From NCBI GenBank assembly GCA_937864225.1, contig CALMJK010000005.1, positions 310,001-374,000 on the forward strand: a stretch of DNA of 64,000 bases, written 5' to 3'. Shown in pieces: positions 8,876 to 18,892 of the stretch. This DNA is from an uncultured bacterium. Its GTDB lineage: Bacteria; Krumholzibacteriota; Krumholzibacteriia; LZORAL124-64-63. Numbering within the stretch: the first letter of the stretch is position 1; each line of letters starts with the position of its first letter. The notes beneath the pieces are model-generated. The model worked only from the letters and a program-made list of their open reading frames with translations, was not told the DNA's origin and searched no databases. Both the position numbers and the translations under genes were made by a program.

Positions 8876-8909
8876 GGGCCCGTCCTGGCACTCCGGCCAA
8901 GACGGGCCC
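8876..8909 (+). terminator. Hairpin terminator of the efflux operon
   Basis: GGGCCCGTC (8876-8884) pairs with GACGGGCCC (8901-8909), extended inward by three more pairs after one mismatch. It lies 36 bases after the RND stop. No T-tract follows. Confidence 0.6.
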
Positions 8910-9060
8910 CGCGCACCCAGGAGAATCTCGGCGCTGCCTCCTGGCGACCGCGCCCCGCTGGCGGAGCGCGACCTGGATCATTAAATACGATTTTCCGCGC
9001 GACGTGCAAGAACTTCGTTGTACGCTCCCGGCGTTTTCGTGACGCCAACTCCGCCGGGAG

Positions 9061-9954
9061 GTGCCGGTCCTGATCGAGCTCGTCGCGGCCTCGCTGCTCT
9101 GGGCCTTCTCGTTCGGCCTGATCAAGCGCCATCTCGCCGACGCCGACCCCTTCGCCGTGGCGGCCGCGCGCCTGGCCATCTCGCTGCTGGCGTTCCTGCC
9201 GTGGCTGCGTCGCGCGCGCCTGCCGCGCGGCCTGCGCCGCCGCGGCATGGCGTGGGGCGCGCTGCAGTTCGGCGCCATGTATGCGCTTTACCTCGCCGCC
9301 TACCGCGATCTGCCGGCCTACGGCGTGGCCCTGTTCACGGTCACCACACCCCTGTTCGTCGCGGCGCTGGAGGACGCGCGCGCGCGGCGGGCGAGCGCGC
9401 GACACGCGGCGGCCGCCTTGCTCGCGGTGGCGGGAGCGGCGACGGTGTTCTGGCGCGACCCGGCCGCGGGGCCGGCCTGGTGGAGGGGCGCGTTGCTGGT
9501 GCAGGCCTCGAACCTGTGCTTCGCGGCCGGGACCGTGGCGTTTCGCGCGCTGGCGGCGCCCGGCGCGTCTGCCGGCGTCGCGGCGGGTCTCACCGCCTGG
9601 ATGTACCTCGGGGCGGTGCTGCTGACGGGACCGCTCGCGTTGGTCGGAGCCGGGGGAGGCCGTCTCGACCTGGACGCGGCCGGCTGGGGCGTGCTTGCCT
9701 ACCTCGGCCTGGTGCCGACCGCGCTGGGCTTCTTCCTCTGGAACCGCGGCGCCACGCGGGCGCCGGCCGGCCTGGTCGCCGCGGCCAACAACCTGAAGGT
9801 GCCGCTCGGGGTGGCGATCTCCTGGCTCGTCTTCGGCGAACGGGCCGATCCGCTGCGGGCCGCGGCCGGGGGCGCGGTCATCGTCCTGGCGCTCGCCGTC
9901 GCGCGGGAAAAGACCGCGACGCGAGGCTTCGGCCGCCGTGCGGCCGGCGCTTGA
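9061..9954 (+). CDS. EamA/DMT-family transporter
   Basis: This 297-residue integral membrane protein is a tandem repeat of two EamA domains with about ten hydrophobic segments. The first repeat opens with L-L-W-A-F-S-F-G and the second with a similar stretch around residue 157; each repeat ends with a conserved loop (A-L-F-T-V-T-T-P-L in the first, A-A-A-N-N-L-K-V-P-L in the second). Members export or import metabolites such as amino acids or purines; the substrate here is unknown. The likely start is GTG 9061, because an in-frame stop lies at 9040-9042 and no ATG follows near the N-terminus. GGGAGG directly abuts it, so initiation is uncertain. It converges on the peptidase gene with only 15 bases between stops. 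Confidence 0.85.
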   Translation: MPVLIELVAASLLWAFSFGLIKRHLADADPFAVAAARLAISLLAFLPWLRRARLPRGLRRRGMAWGALQFGAMYALYLAAYRDLPAYGVALFTVTTPLFVAALEDARARRASARHAAAALLAVAGAATVFWRDPAAGPAWWRGALLVQASNLCFAAGTVAFRALAAPGASAGVAAGLTAWMYLGAVLLTGPLALVGAGGGRLDLDAAGWGVLAYLGLVPTALGFFLWNRGATRAPAGLVAAANNLKVPLGVAISWLVFGERADPLRAAAGGAVIVLALAVAREKTATRGFGRRAAGA

Positions 9955-9969
9955 CGTGCTTCGCCCCGC

Positions 9970-12132
9970 CTATTCCATGTTCAGGACTTTCGCCAGAAAT
10001 GCGTACTCGTCGGCGGCCTCCGCGATCTGCTTGGTCGTGGGTTTGCCCGCCCCGTGCCCGGCCCTGGTCTCGACCCGAATGAGCACGGGGTTGTCGCACG
10101 CCTGAACGGCCTGCAGGCGGGCGGCGAACTTGAAGCTGTGGCCCGGCACGACGCGGTCGTCGTGATCGGCGGTCGTGACCAGGGTCGGGGGGTAGCAGGT
10201 TCCCGGCTTGAGGTTGTGGTACGGAGAATAGGCGTAAAGGGTCCGGAACTGGACCGGGTCTCCGGAATCGCCGTAGTCCGAAACCCAGGCCCAGCCGATG
10301 GTGAACCGGTGGAAGCGCAGCATATCCATGACCCCGACGGCCGGTAGGGCGGCGCCGAAGAGATCGGGTCGCTGCGCCAGGCAGGCGCCGACGAGCAGGC
10401 CGCCGTTCGAGCCGCCCGAGATGGCGAGCTTGGCGGGCGATGTGTAGCCGCCGGCGATGAGCCACTCGGCCGCCGCGATGAAGTCGTCGAAAACGTTCTG
10501 CTTCCGGTCGAGCATGCCTGCTTCATGCCACTCCTCGCCGAACTCGCCACCCCCGCGCAGGTTGGGCATGGCGAACACGCCTCCCAATTCGAGCCAGGCC
10601 AGGTTCGCGGCGGAGAAGTACGGAGTCATGGCAATGCTGAAACCGCCGTACCCGTGGAGCAGCGTCGGGTTCGCGCCGTCGAGGGCCAGATCCCTGCGGT
10701 GCACGAGGAACATGGGGATGCGGGTTCCGTCCCGACTCGTGTAGAAGACCTGCCTCGTCTCGTACGCGTCGAAATCGAAATCGAACTCCGGGGCGCGCAG
10801 CAACGAGCTGGCGCCGGCGGCGAGGTCGAGGCGGTGGATCTCGGTCGGCGTGAGGAATGACGTGAAGGCGAAGAATGTCTCCGTGTCGTCGGAGTGCCCG
10901 GCGAAGCCGCTGGCGCTGCCCAAGCCAGGCAGCGGCACTTCGCCCAGCGGCGTGCCGTCGAGAGCGTAACGTCGCACGATGCTGTGCGCGTCCTGCAAGC
11001 ACAGCGCCACGAACTGCCGGTTCAAGACCGTCACGCTCTGCAGCACGTCGCGGCCCTGCGGAATGATCTCGCGCCAGTGCTCGCGCGCCGGATTGGCGGT
11101 GTCGACGGCGACGAGGCGGCCGCGGGGCGCGTCGAGATCGGTTTTGAACCAGAAGACTTGACCGTCGTTGCCCGTGAAGACGTAACCGGCGTCGAAATCG
11201 TGCAGAAGCTCGACCACCCGTCCCCGCTCATCCTGCAGGTCGCGGTAGAAGACGCGATTGCGGCGGTCGGTTCCCTGCCAGACGTTCAGGATCAACCAGC
11301 GTCCGTCGTCGCTCACCTTCGCTTCGAATCCCCATTCCTTGTGATCGGGTCGCTCGTAGACCAGCACGTCCTCCGCCTGCGGCGTGCCGACGCGGTGGTA
11401 GTAGACCCTCTGGAAGTCATTCACGCCCTCGAAGACCTCGCCTGCGCGCGGCTCGTCGTAGCGGCTGTAGTAGAAGCCGGCGTTGTCGGCAGACCACGCT
11501 GCCTCCGAGAACTTGGACCAGCGCACCGCGTCCGGAAGGTCCTCCGCCGTGCGCACGTCGCGCACGCGCCAGGTCTGCCAATCCGAGCCGCTCTCGCTGG
11601 CCGACCAGGCGAGCCAGCGACCGTCGCGGCTGACGGCCAGGCTGGAGAGCGCGACCGAGCCGTCCACGGACAGCGTGTTGGGGTCCAGCAGCACGCGCGG
11701 CGCCGATTCGAGGCTCTCTTGCGTGTAGAGCACCGATTGGTTCTGCAGGCCGTCGTTCCTGGTGAAGAAGTACCGTCCGCCCTCGCAGAACAGCGGTCCT
11801 TCGCGAGGGTAGTCCCAAAGCGCGGTGAGGCGCGCGACGAGCCGCGCGCGGGCCGGGATGTCCTTGAGGAAACCGAACGTGACGCGGTTCTCGGCCTCGA
11901 CCCAGGCCTTCGTGTCGGGGGAATCCAGGTCCTCAAGCCAGCGGTACGGATCGGCGACCGGTGTGCCGTGGTAATCGTCGATCTGCTCGACCGTGCGGGT
12001 CTGGGGGTATGCAAGACGAGCCGTTGGTCTCCTTTCGTCTGCCGGAGCCGCGAAAGCGGCAGTGGAGACGAGGGTCAGCGCGACGGCGGCGAGCCTCGGC
12101 GCCGCGCCGCGTCTGGTCCGTGATTCAAACAC
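9970..12132 (-). CDS. Prolyl oligopeptidase (S9A), exported
   Basis: This 720-residue serine peptidase cleaves short peptides after proline. Residues 1-28 form a signal peptide (A-A-F-A-A), so it acts in the periplasm or outside. Residues about 35-430 form the beta-propeller gate (the D-P-Y-R-W-L-E-D motif is near its start). The C-terminal alpha/beta hydrolase carries GGSNGG with Ser575, Asp659 in HDDRV and His693 in AGHGAG, a complete triad. Translation probably starts at GTG (12132) behind GGAGG, and the first 8 bases overlap the end of the upstream PerM-type gene, so the pair is co-transcribed. The length matches the family. Confidence 0.95.
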   Translation of the reverse strand: MFESRTRRGAAPRLAAVALTLVSTAAFAAPADERRPTARLAYPQTRTVEQIDDYHGTPVADPYRWLEDLDSPDTKAWVEAENRVTFGFLKDIPARARLVARLTALWDYPREGPLFCEGGRYFFTRNDGLQNQSVLYTQESLESAPRVLLDPNTLSVDGSVALSSLAVSRDGRWLAWSASESGSDWQTWRVRDVRTAEDLPDAVRWSKFSEAAWSADNAGFYYSRYDEPRAGEVFEGVNDFQRVYYHRVGTPQAEDVLVYERPDHKEWGFEAKVSDDGRWLILNVWQGTDRRNRVFYRDLQDERGRVVELLHDFDAGYVFTGNDGQVFWFKTDLDAPRGRLVAVDTANPAREHWREIIPQGRDVLQSVTVLNRQFVALCLQDAHSIVRRYALDGTPLGEVPLPGLGSASGFAGHSDDTETFFAFTSFLTPTEIHRLDLAAGASSLLRAPEFDFDFDAYETRQVFYTSRDGTRIPMFLVHRRDLALDGANPTLLHGYGGFSIAMTPYFSAANLAWLELGGVFAMPNLRGGGEFGEEWHEAGMLDRKQNVFDDFIAAAEWLIAGGYTSPAKLAISGGSNGGLLVGACLAQRPDLFGAALPAVGVMDMLRFHRFTIGWAWVSDYGDSGDPVQFRTLYAYSPYHNLKPGTCYPPTLVTTADHDDRVVPGHSFKFAARLQAVQACDNPVLIRVETRAGHGAGKPTTKQIAEAADEYAFLAKVLNME

Positions 12133-13237
12133 TCCTGCCTCCTCGTCGTCGGTAGCGGGATGGTCTTTGACGCGGGGCGCCCGCGTAGAGGCGGCTGCCT
12201 CGATACTCCTGCAGAAGATGATCGGCGACGACCTTGATTACGGCCGCGGCGGGCACGGCCAGCACGAGTCCGAACAGCCCGAAGAGCTTTCCTCCGGCCA
12301 ACACGGCAAAGAGGATCGCCGCGGGATGGACCCCGATGCGGTCGCCCATGACGCGCGGCGTGATCAGGTTGTCCCCCACCGTTTGCACGATCACGAACCA
12401 AGCCAGAGCCAGCAACGGGTGCAGGAAGTCGCGAAATTCCAGCAGCGCGGCCAACAGCGAGAGGGTGACGCCCACGGCGGACCCCAGCCAGGGTATGAAA
12501 GTGATCGCTCCAGAAAGCAGGCCGATCGGAACGGCGAGGTCCACGCCGATCGCCAGCAGGCCCGCCGACAGCGCGACGGCGACGTAGAGCATGATCAGAA
12601 GCTGTCCGCGCAGGAAGCTGCTGAGCACGAGATCGCAGCGGCCCAGCAGTTGGTTGACGGTCTTCTCGTGTCGTCGTGGCACCAGCGCCAAGAGATGCGC
12701 GCGCAGGCGATCCCAATCGGCCAGCAGGTAGCCGAAGATCACGAAGGTCAGCAGCAGGCCGCCCAGGAAGCTGGCCACCGCCATGCCCCCGCGTGTCAGC
12801 CGTCCCAGGAGCGCCTCGACGAACCCGGTCAGTTCCCCGAGGTTCTGGGTCAGCCGCTCGCCGACGACCGTCGTCCAGTCCCTGCCGCCCGTGGCGTGGA
12901 GGAATCGATCGCGCAGCCAGGGCAGCGCCGTGCCCTCGATCCATGCCGCGATCTCCGGGGTGTGCTCCGCGAACAGCGCGACCTGCTGGTACACGATCGG
13001 CGCGAGCACCAGGAAGAAGCCGAGCAGCAGCACGAGGAGCCCGGCCATCACCAGCGCCACGGCCAACGGGCGGCGCACTCTCAGGCGTTGCAGCCGGCCC
13101 ACGAAGGGATCGCAGATGTACGCGAGGATGCCGGCGATCAGGAAGGGGGTCAGAACCGGGGCCAGGACGCGCAAGAGGAAATAAGCCGCCACGAGCGCGA
13201 GCAGCAGGAACAGGCGTTGGATTTCCGTCATTCGCAT
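12125..13237 (-). CDS. AI-2E/PerM-family permease
   Basis: This 370-residue membrane protein belongs to the PerM (formerly AI-2 exporter) family. It begins with two close helices (residues 9-46) with the P-F-L-I-A-G-I-L-A-Y motif, has an extracytoplasmic segment (W-I-E-G, W-T-T-V-V-G-E-R), and then the family's G-x-x-x-x-I-P-W-L-G and G-D-N-L-I-T-P-R-V-M-G motifs in the C-terminal half. Substrates of the family are poorly defined; Na+/H+ antiport and signal export have been proposed for different members. GGGAG precedes the start. It is the first gene of a two-gene operon with the prolyl oligopeptidase, driven by the promoter at 13282-13310. Confidence 0.9.
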   Translation of the reverse strand: MRMTEIQRLFLLLALVAAYFLLRVLAPVLTPFLIAGILAYICDPFVGRLQRLRVRRPLAVALVMAGLLVLLLGFFLVLAPIVYQQVALFAEHTPEIAAWIEGTALPWLRDRFLHATGGRDWTTVVGERLTQNLGELTGFVEALLGRLTRGGMAVASFLGGLLLTFVIFGYLLADWDRLRAHLLALVPRRHEKTVNQLLGRCDLVLSSFLRGQLLIMLYVAVALSAGLLAIGVDLAVPIGLLSGAITFIPWLGSAVGVTLSLLAALLEFRDFLHPLLALAWFVIVQTVGDNLITPRVMGDRIGVHPAAILFAVLAGGKLFGLFGLVLAVPAAAVIKVVADHLLQEYRGSRLYAGAPRQRPSRYRRRGGRSV

Positions 13238-13281
13238 CGCTCCCTTGTCCGGGCCAGCGGCCCGGCCGCCCGGGCCGGGGC

Positions 13282-13319
13282 ATGATAGTGGAAATCGCCC
13301 GCCGTGTCAGCCGGCGGGC
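13282..13319 (-). promoter_or_regulatory. Promoter of the permease-peptidase operon, with inverted repeat
   Basis: Minus-strand CTGACA (13305-13310) and TATCAT (13282-13287) are spaced exactly 17 bases. An 8-bp inverted repeat (13297-13304 with 13312-13319) brackets the -35 element, which could be an operator. Confidence 0.55.
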
Positions 13320-13465
13320 GGGCGTCCGCGGCGCGCTCGCGGCTTGCCATGGGCCGCGACAGCGGGCATGCTGGGGCGGCGGCGTGCCACGCGGCCTGCC
13401 GCGAACGCCGCCGACGCGCTTGCCGCGCGCGGCGGGCGCAAGGCTGGCGAATCCCAGAGGCGCGC

Positions 13466-14713
13466 ATGGCGAGCGAGCGCATCTTCAACTCCGTCGGGCG
13501 CCGCCACCATCGGCGCCGTTACTCGACGCGGGAGTGGCGCGCGGGGGCGGCGTTGTTGCTGGCGCTCGTGCTGATCGTGGCCTGGGTGATCCGGCGCGGC
13601 GCGCGTCCCGATCCCGCTCTGCTGCCCCTTCCCGACTCGCTCCTCGCGCGCGCCGGGCCTGCCGGCGACGTGTATCGGCGCCCGCAGCTGTCTTGGGTCG
13701 CGGAGCCGGGCCAGGTTCCCAGCGCGGCCCGCAACGTGCCAGGCGCGGCTGGCTCGCCGGAGGCGTCGCCGTGGGCGCCGTTCCCGGCGGGGATCGTGGG
13801 CGAGGGCTGGGAAGTCGTCGGCGGGGTCGCGACCTTCGATGCCGAGAACGCCTTCCTCAAGATCGACGGGCGCGACGAGTTCTACCTCGGCTTCGGGCTC
13901 CGCTCTCTCCACTGCCTGGCGCTGGCCGGGCCCGCGGGGGCCGCGCTCGAGCTGGAGATGTTCACCCTCGGCACTCCCGCCGACGCCGCGGGCGCCCTGT
14001 TGGCGGAAGTCTCGGACGACGCGGCGGTCGTGGCCGTGACCGACGGCTCGCTGCACTACACCACGGTCAACGCCGGTTTCCTGGCGCGCGGCGAGCGCTA
14101 CTTGCGCGCCATCGGGGCGGATCGCGGCGAGGCCACGCAACGGCGCGTGGCGGCCGTGCTGACGGCGGCTCGATCCGCGCTGCCGGCGGGCGAAGTGCCG
14201 TGGGCGTTCGCGCTCTTTGCCGAGAAGCTGGGCATCGAACCGCGCCGGATCGTCTACCATCGGGAAGACGCGTTCGGCCTCGCCTTCGCCCGCGAGGTCT
14301 ACGCCGCCACGCCGCCGGGTCACGACGGCGAATGGTTCGTCGTGCGAGCCGCCGGACAGCAAGAGGCTCGCGCGCTGGCGGGTCGGTTCCTGGCGGGCTT
14401 CGCCGGCCACGGCGAGCCCGCGGCGCCGCTAACTCTGCCCGGATGGCCCGCCGTGCCGGTGGTGCGCGACCGCTGGTTCGGCGCCCTGTCGGCGGTCGTC
14501 GTCGCCGCGCCGTACGTCGTGGGAGTGCGCCAGGCGCGCGACGCCGCGGAGGCGCTCGATCTGCTCGCGCGCCTGCTGGCGGCGCTGGACGCGGGCGCGG
14601 TGGAGGCGCCCGCGCTGGAAGAGCCCGCCGCCGGGGCGACGCCGGAGCCGATCGCGCCGGCGAACGAGGAGGATTTCGGCCAGCCGCGGGGCGCCGGAGG
14701 GGGTGGGCCGTGA
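13466..14713 (+). CDS. DUF6599-like exported/membrane-anchored protein
   Basis: This 415-residue protein has a basic N-terminus (R-R-H-H-R-R-R) followed by one hydrophobic segment (about residues 29-47), so the bulk is periplasmic and probably anchored. The first half contains F-P-A-G-I-V-G-E-G-W and F-D-A-E-N-A-F-L-K-I-D-G-R, which I associate with DUF6599; the acidic, Ala/Pro-rich C-terminal tail is low complexity. The function of the family is not established. ATG 13466 is chosen over the longer frame because an AGAGG site precedes it and it gives a proper membrane anchor. It is first in a four-gene redox cluster and its stop overlaps the GTG of the DUF362 gene. Confidence 0.7.
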   Translation: MASERIFNSVGRRHHRRRYSTREWRAGAALLLALVLIVAWVIRRGARPDPALLPLPDSLLARAGPAGDVYRRPQLSWVAEPGQVPSAARNVPGAAGSPEASPWAPFPAGIVGEGWEVVGGVATFDAENAFLKIDGRDEFYLGFGLRSLHCLALAGPAGAALELEMFTLGTPADAAGALLAEVSDDAAVVAVTDGSLHYTTVNAGFLARGERYLRAIGADRGEATQRRVAAVLTAARSALPAGEVPWAFALFAEKLGIEPRRIVYHREDAFGLAFAREVYAATPPGHDGEWFVVRAAGQQEARALAGRFLAGFAGHGEPAAPLTLPGWPAVPVVRDRWFGALSAVVVAAPYVVGVRQARDAAEALDLLARLLAALDAGAVEAPALEEPAAGATPEPIAPANEEDFGQPRGAGGGGP

Positions 14714-15768
14714 CCGAACGCGACCACAGGGAGGCGGGCCGCGAGGAGCCGGCGCCCGCCTCGCGCGTGGATCGGCGCGAGTTCCTGCGCCGGGCGGGTT
14801 GGAGCGTCGGGCTTTCGGCCGCGGCGGCCTACCTGGCGTTGGCGCCAGAGCGGTGGCCGCTGTCGCGGCGCGATTTCGACGGCGCGCGCGCGGCGGCGGA
14901 CCGGCCGCTCAAGCGGCTGCCGGTCGGAGGTTACGCGGTCGACGCGGCGCCGGGCGCCGCCGCGCTCGGCATCGCCAGAGGCGAGAACTGGCGAGCGATG
15001 ATCCGAGCCGCCGTGGACGCCATCGGCGGCCTCGATCATTTCGTCAGGCCGGGCGACGTCGTGGTGATCAAGCCGAACGCCGCGTTCGGACGGGCACCGG
15101 CGCTCGGCGCCACGACCAACCCGGAGGTGCTGGCCGCGCTCGTCGCGCTGCTGCGCGAGGCGGGGGCGCGCGAGATCAGGGTCGCGGACAACCCGATCGA
15201 ATCGCCCCGCGCCTGCTTCGAAAGGAGCGGCCTGGCCGCCGCCGCCGTCGCGAGCGGCGCGCGCCTGATGGTGCCCGGTCCGCGTAGCTTCGTGGAATTG
15301 GAGACGCCAGGCGCGGCGCTCATCCCACGTTGGCCGGTCTTCTGGGAACCGTTGCGCGGCGCCGACAAGGTGATCGGGCTGGCCCCCGTGAAGGACCACA
15401 ACCTGGCGGGCGCCTCGCTGTCGGCCAAGAACTGGTACGGTCTGCTGGGCGGTCGCCGCAACCAGTTCCACCAGGACATCCACACGATCATCGCCGATCT
15501 CGTCCAGATGATGCGCCCCACGTTCGTGCTGCTCGACGGGAGCCGCGTGCTGCGGCGCAACGGCCCCACCGGCGGCAACCTCGATGATGTCGAGAGCGGT
15601 CGGACGATCGTCGCCTCACGGGACGCGCTCGCGGCGGACGCCTGGGCATGGACGGAACTGCTCGGACGAGCCACGCCGCCTCCCGCTTACCTGGAACTCG
15701 CCCGCGCGCGCGGCCTGGGTGACCCGGACTGGCGCGGCCGGCCGTGGCGGGAGGTTCAGGTGGGATGA
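14710..15768 (+). CDS. DUF362-domain protein with Tat signal
   Basis: This 352-residue protein begins with a Tat signal (R-R-E-F-L-R-R-A near residue 22, then a hydrophobic stretch to about 47), so a folded, perhaps cofactor-bearing, protein is exported. The body matches DUF362: D-V-V-V-I-K-P-N, T-N-P-E-V-L-A-A-L, A-D-N-P, and K-D-H-N-L-A-G-A-S-L-S-A-K-N-W-Y-G. The family is often linked to Fe-S proteins, but no clear Cys cluster is present here. GTG 14710 overlaps the DUF6599 stop and its own stop overlaps the NapH-like start, so the three are coupled. The reaction is unknown. Confidence 0.82.
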   Translation: MTERDHREAGREEPAPASRVDRREFLRRAGWSVGLSAAAAYLALAPERWPLSRRDFDGARAAADRPLKRLPVGGYAVDAAPGAAALGIARGENWRAMIRAAVDAIGGLDHFVRPGDVVVIKPNAAFGRAPALGATTNPEVLAALVALLREAGAREIRVADNPIESPRACFERSGLAAAAVASGARLMVPGPRSFVELETPGAALIPRWPVFWEPLRGADKVIGLAPVKDHNLAGASLSAKNWYGLLGGRRNQFHQDIHTIIADLVQMMRPTFVLLDGSRVLRRNGPTGGNLDDVESGRTIVASRDALAADAWAWTELLGRATPPPAYLELARARGLGDPDWRGRPWREVQVG

Positions 15769-17483
15769 GGGCGGGCGCTGTTTTTCGCGAAGGCTCCGCA
15801 TTGCCGCGTCTGTTGCGCCTGACCAACGTTCGCATCATCAGCCAGACGGTTTTCGGACTGCTCTTCGTCTTTCTGTTCGGGGTCACGTGGCTGGGGCGGC
15901 TGGGCGGCTACCCGATCTCGCTCTTTCTCGAACTCGATCCCCTCGTGTCGGTCGCGACCGCTCTCTCCACCGGCACCGTCTACCGGAATCTGGCGTGGGG
16001 CCTGTGGGTGCTGATCCCGACGCTCTTCCTCGGGCGGGCCTTCTGCGGCTGGGTGTGTCCCTTCGGCTCGCTGCACCACTTCTGGGGCTGGCTCTTCGAC
16101 ACCCGCCGTTTTCACGACGACGTGTCGGTCAACCGCTACCGCACCTGGTACCGTCTCAAGTACATCCTGCTGGTGGCCCTGCTCTGCGCGGCGGCGCTCG
16201 GCGCGCTGCAGACAGGCCTGATCGACCCGCTCGCCCTGCTGGCGCGCTCGACGGCCGCGGCCGTCGCTCCAGCCTGGGACGCGCTCGTCACGGCGCTGGG
16301 CGAGGCGTTCGCGGCGCGCGGCTGGCCGTCGGCATGGACGCAGATGGTCGCTTTCAAGCCCGGCGTCGAGCAGTTGCGCGAGCAGCAGGGCGCCTGGCTG
16401 GTCGGCGCGATCCTGCTGGCCCTGGTCGGCCTCAACCTCGTCGTGCCCCGGTTCTTCTGCCGGGCCCTGTGCCCGCTGGGCGCGCTGCTCGGCGTGCTGT
16501 CGCGTTTTTCGCTGCTGCGCATCGACCGCGACCTCGGCCGCTGCACCGACTGCAACTTCTGCCTGCGCCATTGCCCCGGCGCCTGCGATCCTCAAGGGGC
16601 GCTGCGCAGGAGCGAGTGCTTCGTCTGCTTCAACTGTCTCGACGATTGTCCGGAGGAAGCGCTGGCCTTTCGTTTTCTGCCCGGGGCGCCGCGCGTGTCG
16701 GCCCCCTTCGGGGCGCCCGCGGGCACGCCCGGGGTCGTCCGCAGCCAGGTGGCCGGCGGCGAGGTGGTCTGGCCGGACCTGGGACGGCGGCGTCTGCTGC
16801 TGGCGGGTCTGACCGGCCTGCTGGCGGCCCCTCTGCTGCGGCTGTCCGGATCCGTCAACGACCGCGTCTTCTCGCCGCGGGCCATCCGGCCGCCGGGTTC
16901 GCTCGCGGAACCGCAGTTCCTGGCGCGATGCATCAAGTGCGGCCAGTGCGCCTCCGTCTGCCCCACCAACGTGATCCAGCCGGCCGGCCTGGCCGAAGCC
17001 GGGATCGAGGGTCTGTGGGCGCCGGTTCTGAACATGCGCGCGGGCTACTGCCAGCTCGACTGCGTCCTGTGCGGACAGGTCTGCCCGACCGGAGCGATCG
17101 CGGCGCTCACCCCGGCGCGCAAGCGCGGCCTCGGCCCGCACGCCGCGGACGGGCCGGTCCGCGTCGGCACCGCCTTCCTCGCGCAGGGGCGCTGCCTGCC
17201 ATGGTCGATGGAGACGCCCTGTGTCGTGTGCCAAGAGGTCTGTCCGACCTCGCCCAAGGCGATCGGCGTTTACGACGAGCAGATCCGCCGCTGGGACCAT
17301 GCTGTGGTGGTGGTGAACAAGCCCTACGTGAGACCCGAGCTGTGCATCGGCTGCGGCATCTGCGAATATTCCTGCCCCGTCGCTGGAGGCCCGGCCATCT
17401 ACGTGCAGGCGACGGGCGAGACCCGCAGTCGGGCGCGCTCCCTCCTGCTGGGGTTGGAAACCGGCCGGGGCAAGACAGCGTAG
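15765..17483 (+). CDS. NapH/NosR-like membrane 4Fe-4S electron-transfer protein
   Basis: This 572-residue membrane protein has four to five transmembrane helices in its first 240 residues, with the NapH/NosR hallmark C-G-W-V-C-P-F-G-S-L after TM2 and a second C-R-A-L-C-P-L-G-A-L. A cytoplasm-facing type of ferredoxin block follows (C-T-D-C-N-F-C-L-R-H-C-P and C-F-V-C-F-N-C-L-D-D-C-P). After another hydrophobic stretch (about 340-360) come three further Cys clusters, including C-I-K-C-G-Q-C-A-S-V-C-P and C-I-G-C-G-I-C-E-Y-S-C-P. Such proteins move electrons between the quinone pool or cytoplasm and periplasmic enzymes. Here the neighbours on both sides are Tat-exported, which makes them the likely partners. 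Confidence 0.88.
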   Translation: MRAGAVFREGSALPRLLRLTNVRIISQTVFGLLFVFLFGVTWLGRLGGYPISLFLELDPLVSVATALSTGTVYRNLAWGLWVLIPTLFLGRAFCGWVCPFGSLHHFWGWLFDTRRFHDDVSVNRYRTWYRLKYILLVALLCAAALGALQTGLIDPLALLARSTAAAVAPAWDALVTALGEAFAARGWPSAWTQMVAFKPGVEQLREQQGAWLVGAILLALVGLNLVVPRFFCRALCPLGALLGVLSRFSLLRIDRDLGRCTDCNFCLRHCPGACDPQGALRRSECFVCFNCLDDCPEEALAFRFLPGAPRVSAPFGAPAGTPGVVRSQVAGGEVVWPDLGRRRLLLAGLTGLLAAPLLRLSGSVNDRVFSPRAIRPPGSLAEPQFLARCIKCGQCASVCPTNVIQPAGLAEAGIEGLWAPVLNMRAGYCQLDCVLCGQVCPTGAIAALTPARKRGLGPHAADGPVRVGTAFLAQGRCLPWSMETPCVVCQEVCPTSPKAIGVYDEQIRRWDHAVVVVNKPYVRPELCIGCGICEYSCPVAGGPAIYVQATGETRSRARSLLLGLETGRGKTA

Positions 17484-17541
17484 TCAATCGGCGTTCGGAC
17501 GAGGGCGCGTCACGGCCGGGAGGCCAGCCTGGGAGGTCGCG

Positions 17542-18843
<1,302 letters not shown>

Positions 18844-18855
18844 GCGGGTCGCCGC

Positions 18856-18884
18856 TTGGCGCGCCCCGGCCCCTCTGCTACCTT
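18856..18884 (+). promoter_or_regulatory. Promoter suggesting a leaderless pseudouridine synthase mRNA
   Basis: TTGGCG (18856-18861) and TACCTT (18879-18884) are 17 bases apart. The predicted start of transcription falls within about two bases of the ATG at 18893, and no Shine-Dalgarno sequence is present, so the transcript may be leaderless. Confidence 0.4.
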
Positions 18885-18892
18885 GACGCGGC

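Noticed and set aside
3924-9278. 1784-codon open frame on the minus strand across the efflux operon
   Set aside because: It is antisense to four well-supported genes, is rich in Arg/Gly/His low complexity and starts without a ribosome site. High GC makes stop codons rare in this frame.
12676-15768. 1030-codon open frame upstream of and including the DUF362 gene
   Set aside because: Only the part from GTG 14710 has homology and a Tat signal; the rest is antisense to the permease and out of frame with the DUF6599 gene.
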